In this document: positions 1 through 9,160 of the stretch, piece by piece
Layout: each line of letters opens with the position of its first letter
How positions within the stretch are numbered: the stretch's first letter is position 1
Assembly (NCBI GenBank): GCA_964459305.1
Contig: CAYWNA010000026.1
Location: 1-64,000 of the forward strand
Length of the DNA stretch: 64,000 bases
Direction: 5' to 3'
Source: CAYWNA01 sp964459305
GTDB lineage: Bacteria > Planctomycetota > Planctomycetia > Pirellulales > Pirellulaceae
Made by a program: the position numbers and the translations under genes
Notes under the pieces: model-generated
Database searches by the model: none
Told to the model about the DNA's origin: nothing
The model's input: the letters and a program-made list of their open reading frames with translations, nothing else

Positions 1-213
1 GTCCCTTGCTCTCAGCCCCCAATGCCGCGTCCTTCCGGCAAGAGCTTGCGTGATGCAATGCCATGGCGATAAAATGCTCTCGTATAGCAAGGCAGGCCAC
101 AAGCGATTTCCAACTCGCGCCCATGTCCAGAGACGCGGAAGCGGCACGCGGTGTGCAGACCAGTAACACTTAGAACCAGAACATTGGTGAACGATTGCGA
201 AAGGAACAGCGTT

Positions 214-1524
214 ATGTGCAGCAGGGAACTGTTTTGGGGACCGATAAGTTGTTTTCTTGTCGCGGCGTTTGTCTCGAGCGGCTCTGTTGCCGAGTCATCT
301 GAGCAGGAACTGCTCACTGCAGCGGGAAAGCCGGCAGAAGGGCCGCTGGACATCTTTCTGGGTGAGCCGCAGTTCGATGTGCAGGTCGTTTTTGATGACG
401 GCGATCACGTTCGTGAGCCGTACCTTGCGATTGCTGTGGACGGGACGCTGCTGGCGGTGCGCAACAACAAAAAGCACCTTCGTCGCAGCGAGGACGGAGG
501 CCAGAGTTGGGGGAAGATTATCGACGTGCACATCACCCATTCAGACAGCAATATGATTGTCGATGAAAACACCGGGCATATCATGTCGGTGCGAATGTGG
601 AGTGGTACGGACACGGTGTTTCGAAGCACTGACCACGGCAAGTCATGGACGACGGAAGAGATCACGATCAAACCGAACGAGTTGATGAAGCGGCTTGCAG
701 AAACGGGTGCAAAGAAACGCGTCACGAAGGGAGCGGGGGTCAAAAGCGGCACGTACTTCATGCATGCCAATGCCAGCGAATCGGGCGTCACCCTCCGACA
801 CGGAGAGCACAAAGGGCGACTGTTGGTGAGTGCAACGTTCCGGCCACACGCCAAAGCGCATCCGTCCGATAGAGATCCCGCCGATGCACTGTTCAGTTGC
901 GCTATCTACAGTGATGATGGTGGGGCCACATGGCAGGTCAGCGAGTTCTTTCCGGAAGGTTACACCGAAGAGGCAGCCCTAGTGGAACTGCACGACGGTC
1001 GGATTTATTACAACTCCCGAAGCCACAGCGGGCATTACGACAAGTCCTTTGCCCGCGAGCTACGGCCAGACGAAACCAAACGGCGGGAGGCGTGGAGCGA
1101 CGATGGCGGAGAGACCTGGGAAAACCTGAACGTCAGTCAGGTGCTTCCGGACGGCGGCGGATACGGCAGGGGCTACGGAATGAAAGGTGGGTTAACACGC
1201 TTGCCCGTGAAAGATCGGGACGTTTTGATTTTCAGCAACGCGGATACGGGCGGGGGAGACCGGAAGAAGATGACCGTCTGGGCCAGTTTCGACGGAGCCA
1301 AAACCTGGCCCGTGAAACGGCTCGTCTATGCCCCGTACGGCGCCTATTCGTCATTGGTGGCCGGACGGCCGGACACGGCCAGCGAAGGCTTGATCTACCT
1401 GCTCTTCGAGGGTGGGCCAGACGGCAGGTACTCCGCCATGCAGGTCGCTCGCTTCAACCTGTCCTGGATACTTGAGGGTGAACGGACCGGAAACGGTGAA
1501 GTGCCACAGTGGGTCCTCCCGTAG
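214..1524 (+). CDS. Secreted sialidase-like (BNR/Asp-box) protein
   Basis: Predicted exported protein of 436 residues with the six-bladed beta-propeller signature of sialidases (exo-alpha-sialidase/neuraminidase superfamily). Five Asp-boxes of the S-x-D-x-G-x-T/S-W type are visible near residues 91, 137, 232, 294 and 355 (for example RSEDGGQSW and YSDDGGATW). A late YSSL motif and the segment LIYLLFEGG are also typical of the family. An N-terminal signal peptide (about residues 1-26) precedes the propeller. The frame stays open upstream to 151, but ATG 214 is preferred: AAGGA lies 8 bases upstream and the signal peptide begins there. The catalytic Arg triad and Tyr/Glu pair were not verified, so activity on sialic acid is inferred; other Asp-box hydrolases are possible. 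It is followed by a hairpin repeat and faces the LRR gene. Confidence 0.8.
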   Translation: MCSRELFWGPISCFLVAAFVSSGSVAESSEQELLTAAGKPAEGPLDIFLGEPQFDVQVVFDDGDHVREPYLAIAVDGTLLAVRNNKKHLRRSEDGGQSWGKIIDVHITHSDSNMIVDENTGHIMSVRMWSGTDTVFRSTDHGKSWTTEEITIKPNELMKRLAETGAKKRVTKGAGVKSGTYFMHANASESGVTLRHGEHKGRLLVSATFRPHAKAHPSDRDPADALFSCAIYSDDGGATWQVSEFFPEGYTEEAALVELHDGRIYYNSRSHSGHYDKSFARELRPDETKRREAWSDDGGETWENLNVSQVLPDGGGYGRGYGMKGGLTRLPVKDRDVLIFSNADTGGGDRKKMTVWASFDGAKTWPVKRLVYAPYGAYSSLVAGRPDTASEGLIYLLFEGGPDGRYSAMQVARFNLSWILEGERTGNGEVPQWVLP

Positions 1525-1529
1525 TGGGC

Positions 1530-1596
1530 GTAGGGCCGGTTCCCACCGGCCGATCAAAGGACGATCAAACGCCTGGCCGGTAGGAACCGGCCCTAC
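1530..1596. repeat. 67-bp palindromic repeat, family B copy 1
   Basis: Arms of 22 bp (GTAGGGCCGGTTCCCACCGG... and its near-complement ...CCGGCCCTAC) flank a short loop containing two GATCAAA words. A second copy in the same orientation lies at 4567-4633 and differs at about 5 of 67 positions by eye. It sits between convergent genes with no T-tract, so it looks like a REP-type element rather than a simple terminator. Confidence 0.8.
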
Positions 1597-1612
1597 TCAA
1601 CGGAATCCTCGA

Positions 1613-2605
1613 CTACGACTTCGCGTCGGTCACTCCTGAGAGGACCTCGCAATCGGGCAACGCCTTGCGCAGCTTGTCGGCCCCCTCGTCGGTCACCTGC
1701 GTGTTGGTCACCTCGAGCCGTGTTAGCTTCTTCAGACCGAAGAGGTTCTCGATCCCGACATCGGTGGCTGGAGTGCGTCCCACGTGTAGGAATTCCAGGT
1801 TGACCAGCGGTCTGAGCTTCGGCAGCCCGGCGTCGGTGATCTTCGTGTTGTCGAGGTTCAACCAGGTGAGTTGCGTCATAACGGTTACATGATCCAAGCC
1901 GCCATCGGCCACGTTGGTGGTGTAAAGGTTCAGGTTCGTCAAGGCGGCGATCTCTTTGAGGTGGGCCAGCCCCACGTCGTCAACGCTGGTCTTGCTCACG
2001 TCCAGGTTTTCTAGCTTGGCCGCCGACTTGAGGTGGCGCATGCCCTCGCCAGTGACTTGGGTATCGCTGATGCGCAACCGCCGCAGTCGCGGCAGAGCGG
2101 CGAGGTGTGCCAGCCCGTCGTCGGTGATCTTCGTGCCTGAGAGGTAAACCTGCTCGAGGCTTTCCATCGACTTGAGCTTATCGAGTCCCACGTCGCCCAC
2201 GCTGGTCTGGTCGAGCTTCAAGACCTTGAGCATCTTGAGTCCTGTGATGCTGTCGATTGCCGCGTCGGTCACCTTCTCGCCGGAGAGTTGCAGGTCTTTG
2301 AGAGACTCCAACGCCACAAGCAGCTCTGCCGCATCGTCGGTGGCTTTGCCGTCGCGGATCTGGACGACGATCACGTTGCCATCACCGTCGAGCCTGGTCG
2401 CGGCACCCATCGCCTTCAGGGTCTCGATCTGCTCCTGCAACTTCCCTTCCGCCGGCTCGGCGAGTTTCTCGGTCTTCGCCGAGGTCTCGGCCGTCTCCGT
2501 CTTCGCAACGTTCTTCGGTCCGTCGCCTTCGCCAGGCCGTTCATTGCAGGCAGCCAATGAGAGAGCCAGCGCCAACAGCGCCACTTTATAGACAGTGTGT
2601 TTCAT
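1613..2605 (-). CDS. Leucine-rich-repeat lipoprotein
   Basis: Lipoprotein of 330 residues with a lipobox LAAC (lipidated Cys at residue 20). After a charged Glu/Lys/Thr-rich linker (about 22-60), residues 85-325 form about nine or ten leucine-rich repeats of about 24 residues, with recurring words such as TKITDDGLAHL and VTDEG. This LRR subtype (x-V/I-T-D-x-G-L-x-x-L) is common in planctomycete envelope proteins and is presumed to bind protein or glycan ligands; none can be named. ATG 2605 directly precedes the lipoprotein signal, with only a weak Shine-Dalgarno. It is convergent with the sialidase-like gene. Start and class are secure, function is unknown. Confidence 0.8.
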   Translation of the reverse strand: MKHTVYKVALLALALSLAACNERPGEGDGPKNVAKTETAETSAKTEKLAEPAEGKLQEQIETLKAMGAATRLDGDGNVIVVQIRDGKATDDAAELLVALESLKDLQLSGEKVTDAAIDSITGLKMLKVLKLDQTSVGDVGLDKLKSMESLEQVYLSGTKITDDGLAHLAALPRLRRLRISDTQVTGEGMRHLKSAAKLENLDVSKTSVDDVGLAHLKEIAALTNLNLYTTNVADGGLDHVTVMTQLTWLNLDNTKITDAGLPKLRPLVNLEFLHVGRTPATDVGIENLFGLKKLTRLEVTNTQVTDEGADKLRKALPDCEVLSGVTDAKS

Positions 2606-2712
2606 GGCAGTCTCGGTTCAAGGGTATGCGGCCTCTACAGCGACGTCCGATGAGCGGAGTATAGCAGCGCCGATCTGCCCGCGACACCCGTCACCGGCGA
2701 TGTATACCACTC

Positions 2713-2820
2713 GCGGACAAGTCTGACCCGTAGCCGAACTCGCCAGAGTTTGGTTTTTCCCAAAGCTGACCAAAGTCTGGCGACTTCGGCTACATGCGGG
2801 AAAGTGTCAATCTTGGCCGC
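2713..2820 (-). repeat. 108-bp palindromic element, family A copy 1
   Basis: The reverse complement of this segment matches 10041-10148 at about 100 of 108 positions by eye. A diverged core copy is at 54392-54458. The core is a hairpin of two 24-bp arms, GTAGCCGAAGTCGCCAGAC... and ...CTCTGGCGAGTTCGGCTAC, around a variable A-rich loop. Outside the arms, conserved flanks (GCGGCCAAGATTGACACTT and GTCAGACTTGTCCGC) belong to the full-length copies. There is no coding capacity. It looks like a non-autonomous REP/MITE-like unit. Confidence 0.8.
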
Positions 2821-2990
2821 CCTTACCAAACACGCACACAGCGGCCGAGAAATCTGCACGAGTGCTGTGCGCGGTGAGGGCGCACGATGGTACAATGGTC
2901 ACCACCAAGGGACCTGGGTCGTTTTCAGGTGCACCGTAAATGGGACAAGCACCAACTCACAACTATCCTAGCATTATCGAGAAGCTCTTT

Positions 2991-3059
2991 TCGTTTGACG
3001 GCCAGCCGAAGGCGTCGGCGAATACGTTACCCAGTCGCCTGCGGCTTGCCGTTAGACGA
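2991..3059. repeat. attC-like imperfect hairpin (family F copy 1)
   Basis: Arms TCGTTTGACGGCCAGCCG... (2991-3014) and ...GGCTTGCCGTTAGACGA (3036-3059) pair over 24 positions with four mismatches around a 21-base loop. The right arm contains GTTAGAC, which fits the integron R' consensus GTTRRRY; the left contains GTTTGAC, one base off RYYYAAC. The arms resemble the hairpin at 55731-55797. There is no integrase gene in the window. Confidence 0.6.
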
Positions 3060-3141
3060 ATAACGCCACAATAATGGTGAGCAGGTGCCTATATCAACTG
3101 AGCTTCCCGAGTAAACGCCAATCCAAGGGAGAGTATCTGAC

Positions 3142-4524
3142 ATGAGCGAGATCTCAAAGCGTTTCGCATCGCGTCGCGGATTCTTGAAGAACACCGGCCG
3201 GATTGCCGCCGCTTCGGCCCTGGCCAGCGCGGCTGTTCCGCACGTCCACGCCGCGGAGAACAACACGATCCAATTGGCGCTGGTCGGCTGCGGTGGCCGG
3301 GGTACCGGCGCGGTGAAGGACGCGATAAAGGCCGAGACCGGACCGGTGAAACTGGTGGCCATGTCCGACGTCTTCGAGAACCGCCTCTCAAGCAGCTATG
3401 CGAACCTGATGAAGCTGTTTCCCGACGACGTCGACGTGCCCGAGGATCGCAAGTTCGTCGGTTTCGACGGGTACAAGAAGGCGATCGACTGCCTTAGCCC
3501 GGGCGATGTCGTGATCTTCGCCACGCCACCGGCCTTCCGCTGGGTCCATTTCGGCTACGCCATTCAGAAGGGCATTCATGTCTTTATGGAGAAGCCGGTA
3601 ACCGTCGACGGGCCAACCACCTGCAGGATGATCGAACTGGCTGAGGAGGCCACCAGGAAGAACCTCAAGGTGGGCGTCGGCCTGATGATCCGCCATTGCC
3701 GGGCCCGGATGGCGCTGAAGGATCGGATCGAATCGGGCCAGATCGGCGACATCATCGCCATGCGAGCCTATCGATTGGGTTCGCAGTCGATGAACGCGTA
3801 CGCGCCTGCCCGCACGGCCGACGATCAGCGGGACCTGAGCGAGCTGCTCTACCAAGTTAGGCGGTTCCACAGCTTCCTCTGGGCCTCGGGCGGCGTGTTC
3901 AGCGACTACTACATTCACCAGATCGACGAGTGCTCCTGGATGAAGGGCGCCTGGCCGGTCGAGGCCCAAGCATTAGGCGGCCGCCACTACCGGGGCGAGT
4001 CGGTCGACCAGAACTTCGACACGTACTCGGTCGAATACACCTATCCCGACGGCACCAAGCTCTTCTACTTCGGCAGGAACATGAGCGGCGCCGATCGAGG
4101 GTTTGCCAGCTACGCCCACGGCACCAAGGGCGTGGGCGTCATCTCGGCCTCAGGTCACGGTCCGAGAGGAATCCGCATCCACGAGACACACGACATAAAG
4201 AACACCGATCCCGTTTGGGCTTTCCCCCAACCCGCACCTCACAACAAACAGTCGGAGTGGCAAGATCTGATCGAGGCAGTCCGCCAGGACAAGCCTTACA
4301 ACGAAGCGAAACGTGGTGCGGAAGCCAGTTTGGTCACGTCCATGGGCCGTATGGCCGCCCACACCGGCAGAACGGTCACGTTCGACGAGATTCTCAACGG
4401 TGACCATGAGTTCGCCCCCAACGTCGACAAGCTCTCGATGGATTCTCCCGCTCCGCTGTTGGCCGACGCCGACGGTAGGTATCCAATCCCGATGCCGGGG
4501 CTCAATAGAAAGCGTGAGTTTTGA
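3142..4524 (+). CDS. Tat-exported Gfo/Idh/MocA family oxidoreductase
   Basis: Predicted NAD(P)-dependent sugar dehydrogenase-type enzyme of 460 residues. The N-terminus carries a twin-arginine motif SRRGFLK (residues 10-16) and a hydrophobic stretch ending AHA, indicating folded export through Tat. The Rossmann nucleotide loop GCGGRGTGA lies near residues 49-57, and the MEKPVTVDG motif with the conserved E-K-P is at 149-157, both hallmarks of the Gfo/Idh/MocA family. AAGGGAGAG, 8 bases before ATG 3142, is a strong Shine-Dalgarno. Such Tat-exported oxidoreductases are heavily expanded in Planctomycetes and usually sit with polysaccharide-degradation genes, as here (sialidase-like, DUF4838 and sulfatase genes). 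The substrate cannot be named. Confidence 0.88.
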   Translation: MSEISKRFASRRGFLKNTGRIAAASALASAAVPHVHAAENNTIQLALVGCGGRGTGAVKDAIKAETGPVKLVAMSDVFENRLSSSYANLMKLFPDDVDVPEDRKFVGFDGYKKAIDCLSPGDVVIFATPPAFRWVHFGYAIQKGIHVFMEKPVTVDGPTTCRMIELAEEATRKNLKVGVGLMIRHCRARMALKDRIESGQIGDIIAMRAYRLGSQSMNAYAPARTADDQRDLSELLYQVRRFHSFLWASGGVFSDYYIHQIDECSWMKGAWPVEAQALGGRHYRGESVDQNFDTYSVEYTYPDGTKLFYFGRNMSGADRGFASYAHGTKGVGVISASGHGPRGIRIHETHDIKNTDPVWAFPQPAPHNKQSEWQDLIEAVRQDKPYNEAKRGAEASLVTSMGRMAAHTGRTVTFDEILNGDHEFAPNVDKLSMDSPAPLLADADGRYPIPMPGLNRKREF

Positions 4525-4566
4525 GTGCCTGACCTTACGGCTCAATCGCCCGATTGGGCAGTCGGC

Positions 4567-4633
4567 GTAGGGCCGGTTTCCACCGGCCGATCAATTGACG
4601 ATCAAACGCCCGGCCGATAGGAACCGGCCCTAC
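4567..4633. repeat. 67-bp palindromic repeat, family B copy 2
   Basis: Second copy of the repeat at 1530-1596, same orientation and same length, with about five substitutions by eye. It lies 42 bases after the oxidoreductase stop codon. The paired 22-bp arms are kept, with substitutions mainly in the loop. Confidence 0.8.
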
Positions 4634-4739
4634 TCGACTACGAAGAGCGAGCGAGCGGTCGCCCCCGCCAGCGGCCGTCTGCTGAATGTGGGCACGATCC
4701 TCGACAGATACTGAGCCATTCAATCCCGGAGGGGAAGCT

Positions 4740-7352
4740 ATGTTTGCACGCGTTTTTGTGTTGCTCACGCCCTGCATCGCCCTCTCCGCGTCGGCGCAGG
4801 ATGCGCCCTACACGCCGGATGACGCGACCGTTCTGCTCGCCCACCTGGACGGTGACGGTTCGGCGGCCAACTCCGGCGGGCCGCCCATGCGCGTCCGGGG
4901 TAATGTCGCCTACACCGCCGGAAAATTCGGCAAGGCGCTTTCCCTGAAACGCGACGGCAGCGTCCTCTTTATCTATCGCGCGCCGACTCTGATGCCGCGC
5001 GAGAAGAGCTGGACTATCGAATGCTGGATCAGACCGACGGGCAAACCGACCGCGCGGATGGCCATCCTGGGGAATTTCGGCAACATGGGGCGGCGCATCC
5101 ACATCCAGTTGGACGGCCGCCGCCTGGTAGGACTGGTCGCCGCCGACGAAAAGCACCGCGTACAAGCCGCCAGCGGTAGCCTGGGCGATGCGCTCTTCGA
5201 CGGCCGGTGGCATCACATCGCGATGGTCCTCGACCGCGAGCGCAACGGCGAACTGCGACTTTACCTTGACGGCCGAGAGGTCAACCAGTACGCGGTGTAT
5301 CAGCCATTGCCGTTCTTCATCGACGATGGCATTAACTTCACCCTCGGCGCCGGGATGCCCTGGGCGGGCAAGAGCGGGTTTCAGGGACTGATCGACGAAC
5401 TGCGCATCACCGCTGGCGTGCCCGAGGCCTTTGCCGCGCCGGCCGACGCGCCCGAGCCGCCCCCCGTCTTTGCGCGCCCCATCCACCCAACCGCCGCCAT
5501 TGCCCCCGATGCGCCCGAGTCGCAGAAGCCCCTCCGCTTTAGCCCCGCTGGCACGGTCATCGTCATTCCCGACGTGCTTCCCATGAGCGCCGACATGGAA
5601 TCTGCAAAATTGCTGGAAACGTGGCTACAAAAGGCACACGGCGTTCAGACCGGTTTCCAGCGGACCGGCCCCAGCAACGCTATCCAGCGCAATGCCGAAC
5701 TGGTCCTGGCCGTCGGCAAGACGCCGTGGGTGACGGATGAGGAACTGGCCGACGTGGACCTGCACGGCTTCATCATCAAGCGGAAAGGCAACGTGGTCGT
5801 CATTGCCGGCGGCAACCCGCGTGCGACGCTGTGGGGTACCGTGCACTTTCTGGACAAATTCGCTGGGGTCCGCTTCTACATGCCCGGCGACCTGTTCACC
5901 AGTGTGCCCGATGAAAAGCCGGCGCCGATTGCGGGAATCGACATGAACGTGGCGCCATTTGTCCGCTCGGCCAGCCTCAGCGGGCTTCACAACGACTACA
6001 CGACCGAAAAGTCTTGGGACAACCGTAACGCCATGAACCGGCGCCGCGGCGGCAGCCATCAGCACAACATGTTCGCCCTCTTCCCGCCGTCGCGCTACGC
6101 CAAGACGCATCCGGAAATCTATCCGATCATGGACGGCAAGCGTCTCATTCCGGACAAGACCACGCGGCACTGGCAGCCGTGCTTCTCCGAGCCGAAACTT
6201 GTCGACCTGGGCGTCGAGGCGGCGATCCGTTACTTCGGGAGCTACCCCGATCACGAATATATCGGCTTCGGCGTCATGGACACGAACGACTTCTGCCAGT
6301 GCGTCCGCTGCCGTACGCACTGGGACAAGAACATGGTGGCCGCCAACAGAAAGGAGACGGACGCGCGTCGCGTGATGATGGTTTGCTCGCGCATGACGCA
6401 CGGACCGATTTACTGGGATTACATGAACAAACTCGCCGCGCGGCTCGAGACGGAATTGCCCGCGGCCGGCATCACGGACAAGAAGCTGATCGTGTCCATC
6501 GTCTACTCCGCGGCGCGGCAGTTGCCCAATAATGGAAAACTTCATCCGGACATTCTCACGTGGCACGTGTTCAAGTGGTCCGACGGCCTGATTGACAAAC
6601 GGCTCGTGCCGCAGCCCGACGGCACGTTCAAACTCGGCCGGATGGACGAATGGCTCCGGGCCGGCAGCCACCTCGGTCACCACGACTGGGCGCATGGCAA
6701 AGGCATCCTCATCCCCCGCATCTACACCGGGCTGATGTCCGAGTCGTTCAAGCTCTTCAAGCCGCACGATCTCATTTACACCCACACCGAGGGCTATCCC
6801 AACTGGGGACTCGACGGCCCGAAGCTCTACATTCACGGCAGGATTCACTGGGACCCCGATGTGGACGTCCGGCTGATCTGGCGGCAGTTCGCCGACGACA
6901 TGTTTGGCCCGGCCGCCGATCCCATGCACAAGTATTTTACGACGCTTGAAGAACTCTGGATTTCGCTGAACAACGATGTGGAGCGCAAGCTCAACCGCTG
7001 GTCCACCCAGTTCAACACCAAGCCCGCCCAGCAGCAGACGATCCTCCACTGCCGCGCCCTGCTCGACCGGGCCGCCGACCTGGCCGAGACCGACGAGCAG
7101 AAGCAACGCATCGAACTCTTCAGCAAGACATTCAAGCTGAGCGAGTGTCTTTTCCGCATGGCCGCAAAGAAGAAGGTGACTCAGGCTGAGGTGGACGAAG
7201 TGCTCAAGTATGCGGAGACCGTCATCATGCCCGATCCAATGACCATCTATCGGCAGACCAATCCCCAGGATGTTTACGACCGCATCGATCGCGCCGTCTG
7301 GACGTTGGCCAGCGAGCGCGGTCTTAAGAAACGAATGAAGTCCGATATTTAG
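4740..7352 (+). CDS. Secreted LamG-like + DUF4838 protein
   Basis: Predicted exported protein of 870 residues. The signal peptide covers residues 1-20 (ending SASAQ). A LamG/concanavalin-A-like lectin domain spans about 25-220, with characteristic WTIECWIRP and RWHHIAMVLDRE segments. A proline-rich linker follows, then a GH20/GH67-like N-terminal alpha/beta domain (WGTVHFLDKFAGVRFYMPGD) leading into a DUF4838 region (about 400-700) containing paired cysteines (FCQCVRC). Domains of this kind are found in planctomycete glycan-utilisation loci and are thought to bind or cleave polysaccharide; no catalytic residues can be assigned. ATG 4740 is preferred over upstream 4686 because GGAGGGGA precedes it and the signal peptide starts there. 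Confidence 0.82.
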   Translation: MFARVFVLLTPCIALSASAQDAPYTPDDATVLLAHLDGDGSAANSGGPPMRVRGNVAYTAGKFGKALSLKRDGSVLFIYRAPTLMPREKSWTIECWIRPTGKPTARMAILGNFGNMGRRIHIQLDGRRLVGLVAADEKHRVQAASGSLGDALFDGRWHHIAMVLDRERNGELRLYLDGREVNQYAVYQPLPFFIDDGINFTLGAGMPWAGKSGFQGLIDELRITAGVPEAFAAPADAPEPPPVFARPIHPTAAIAPDAPESQKPLRFSPAGTVIVIPDVLPMSADMESAKLLETWLQKAHGVQTGFQRTGPSNAIQRNAELVLAVGKTPWVTDEELADVDLHGFIIKRKGNVVVIAGGNPRATLWGTVHFLDKFAGVRFYMPGDLFTSVPDEKPAPIAGIDMNVAPFVRSASLSGLHNDYTTEKSWDNRNAMNRRRGGSHQHNMFALFPPSRYAKTHPEIYPIMDGKRLIPDKTTRHWQPCFSEPKLVDLGVEAAIRYFGSYPDHEYIGFGVMDTNDFCQCVRCRTHWDKNMVAANRKETDARRVMMVCSRMTHGPIYWDYMNKLAARLETELPAAGITDKKLIVSIVYSAARQLPNNGKLHPDILTWHVFKWSDGLIDKRLVPQPDGTFKLGRMDEWLRAGSHLGHHDWAHGKGILIPRIYTGLMSESFKLFKPHDLIYTHTEGYPNWGLDGPKLYIHGRIHWDPDVDVRLIWRQFADDMFGPAADPMHKYFTTLEELWISLNNDVERKLNRWSTQFNTKPAQQQTILHCRALLDRAADLAETDEQKQRIELFSKTFKLSECLFRMAAKKKVTQAEVDEVLKYAETVIMPDPMTIYRQTNPQDVYDRIDRAVWTLASERGLKKRMKSDI

Positions 7353-7578
7353 GCGAGCGGCAGAGTCTATGTGGGGGTGCGGAGGGTCGGGGAATAGCGT
7401 TTTGCCGCAGACGCGTCATCTCGCGAAGTGTAGGGCCTCGACGGTGATGTTGCGCTCGTCCACGAAATTTTCCATTCCAACGACAGGAATCACCCAGGCC
7501 CGACGCTAGTCGTTCGCGTTTGGCGAATGACGAATCAGGAAACCCGAAGATCGCATCTCGTATGTGGAGCAACACGTG

Positions 7579-9150
7579 ATGAGTTGGAAATCTGTCTTCG
7601 TAGTAACTTCGGCGATGATGATGGTCGTGCCCGTCGGATCGGTGGTGCCAACCATGGGCGGTGAGAATGCCGGAAGAGCATCTGCTTCGGCGGATCAACC
7701 CAACATCGTTCTGATCCTGGCCGACGACCTTGGTTTCAGCGATGTCGGTTGTTTCGGCGGGGAAATCAACACACCGCACATCGATTCGCTGGCGACGCGT
7801 GGTATGCGATTCACGCAGTTCTACAATTGTGCCCGTTGCGTCCCGACGCGGCAATCGCTGCTGACCGGTTTGTATCCGCAGCAGGTGGACGGGAAACATT
7901 CGGTAACCATTGCCGACGTGCTGCGGACCGCTGGTTACCGTACCCTCATGACCGGAAAATGGCACGGCCATCCCGGCCTGCCAGCGGAACACGGGTTCGA
8001 CCGCTACTACGGCCTGACCAGCGGATGCTGCAATTTCTTCAACCCCGGAAATCGCCGCCCCGGCGAACCCGAGCCGGCCAAGGATCACGGTTATGTCCGG
8101 CCGTGGGCGATCGATGGCAAGCGATTCCGGCCTTACACTCCGGAGGATCCGGACTGGTATGCCACCGATGCATTCACGGACTTTGCGTTGGCTTATCTGG
8201 GTGAGTATGCCGATGAGGACCGGCCTTTCTTCCTGTTTCTGTCCTACACCGCACCGCATCATCCGCTGCAAGCGCCGGAGGAAGAAATCGCCAAGTATCG
8301 CGGCAAATACAGGATGGGCTGGGACAAGCTGCGCGAGCAGCGGTGGCAACGAATGCAGCAATTGGGCCTGACCGAATCGAACTGGCAGTTGTCCGAACGC
8401 GATCCCGAGGCGCCGGCCTGGAAGGACGTAGAGAACAAGGACCAATGGGATCTCGCCATGGCCGTTTATGCCGCCATGGTAGACCGGATGGACCAGAACA
8501 TCGGTCGCGTGTTAGAGAAGATCCGGAAGCTCGGCGAAGAAGAACACACGGTGGTGCTGTTTCTGTCCGACAACGGTGCCTGCGCGGAAATAAACAACCA
8601 GACGCCCGACATTCCGCCCGGTCCGATGGAATCCTATCGCACCTACGACGTGCCCTGGGCCAACGCGGGCGATGCGCCATTCCGTAAGTTCAAGCGTTGG
8701 GCTTACGAAGGCGGAATCTGTACGCCATTGATTGTGAAATGGCCCAAGGTCATCGAAGCGGGCACCATTAGCCGCGAGCCCGGACACGTCATCGACTTGA
8801 TGCCGACGTTTTGCGAACTGGCCAGCGCGACGTATCCTGAACGATTCAACACTTCCAAGATTACGCCTTGCGAAGGCAAGAGCCTGAGGTCGCTTCTTCG
8901 TGGCGAGCAACGCGAACCCCACCCCATCCTGTGCTGGGAACACATCGGAAACAAATCCGTGCGCCAGGGCGACTGGAAACTGGTCGGCCGCGGCGATCCG
9001 GCGAACCTGAAAAACTGGGAGCTCTACAACCTGGCAAACGATCGAACCGAAATCCACGATCTCGCCGCCGCATCCTCCGACCGCGTCAAACGCATGGCAG
9101 AAGCGTGGCAGGACTGGGCCAGGCGAACAGGATTGAAGGCAGGGAAATAG
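7579..9150 (+). CDS. Secreted type I sulfatase
   Basis: Arylsulfatase-family enzyme of 523 residues, predicted to cleave sulfate esters, probably from sulfated polysaccharide. The signal peptide is MSWKSVFVVTSAMMMVVPVG. The metal-binding Asp pair is in LILADDLGFSDVG (D49, D50). The core C-x-P-x-R sequence is CVPTRQSLLTG, with Cys 87 the residue that would be oxidised to formylglycine by an FGE-type enzyme. The later TGKWHGHPG (Lys, His) and FLSDNGAC (Asp, Asn) supply the remaining metal and sulfate ligands, so the active site looks intact. Translation could start at GTG 7564, but ATG 7579 has GGAG 9 bases upstream. Length and C-terminal domain fit the S1 family; the exact substrate is unknown. 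It is followed at once by the zinc-ribbon gene. Confidence 0.92.
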   Translation: MSWKSVFVVTSAMMMVVPVGSVVPTMGGENAGRASASADQPNIVLILADDLGFSDVGCFGGEINTPHIDSLATRGMRFTQFYNCARCVPTRQSLLTGLYPQQVDGKHSVTIADVLRTAGYRTLMTGKWHGHPGLPAEHGFDRYYGLTSGCCNFFNPGNRRPGEPEPAKDHGYVRPWAIDGKRFRPYTPEDPDWYATDAFTDFALAYLGEYADEDRPFFLFLSYTAPHHPLQAPEEEIAKYRGKYRMGWDKLREQRWQRMQQLGLTESNWQLSERDPEAPAWKDVENKDQWDLAMAVYAAMVDRMDQNIGRVLEKIRKLGEEEHTVVLFLSDNGACAEINNQTPDIPPGPMESYRTYDVPWANAGDAPFRKFKRWAYEGGICTPLIVKWPKVIEAGTISREPGHVIDLMPTFCELASATYPERFNTSKITPCEGKSLRSLLRGEQREPHPILCWEHIGNKSVRQGDWKLVGRGDPANLKNWELYNLANDRTEIHDLAAASSDRVKRMAEAWQDWARRTGLKAGK

Positions 9151-9160
9151 GGCGGCCCTC

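Larger units (their letters stand above)
2606..3141. other. Intergenic region with two palindromic repeats
   Basis: This 536-base stretch between divergently transcribed genes has no convincing coding frame. It holds the 108-bp family A element (2713-2820) and the attC-like hairpin (2991-3059), described separately. Promoters for both flanking genes must lie here, but no clear -35/-10 pair was seen. Confidence 0.6.

Noticed and set aside
1..213. Possible gene at the left edge
   Set aside because: Open frames here lack ribosome binding sites and recognisable products; treated as leader of the sialidase-like gene.
5625..7106. Minus-strand frame of 493 codons opposite the DUF4838 gene
   Set aside because: It is the codon-structured shadow of a strongly supported plus-strand gene with signal peptide, ribosome binding site and recognised domains; its product has no recognisable motif.
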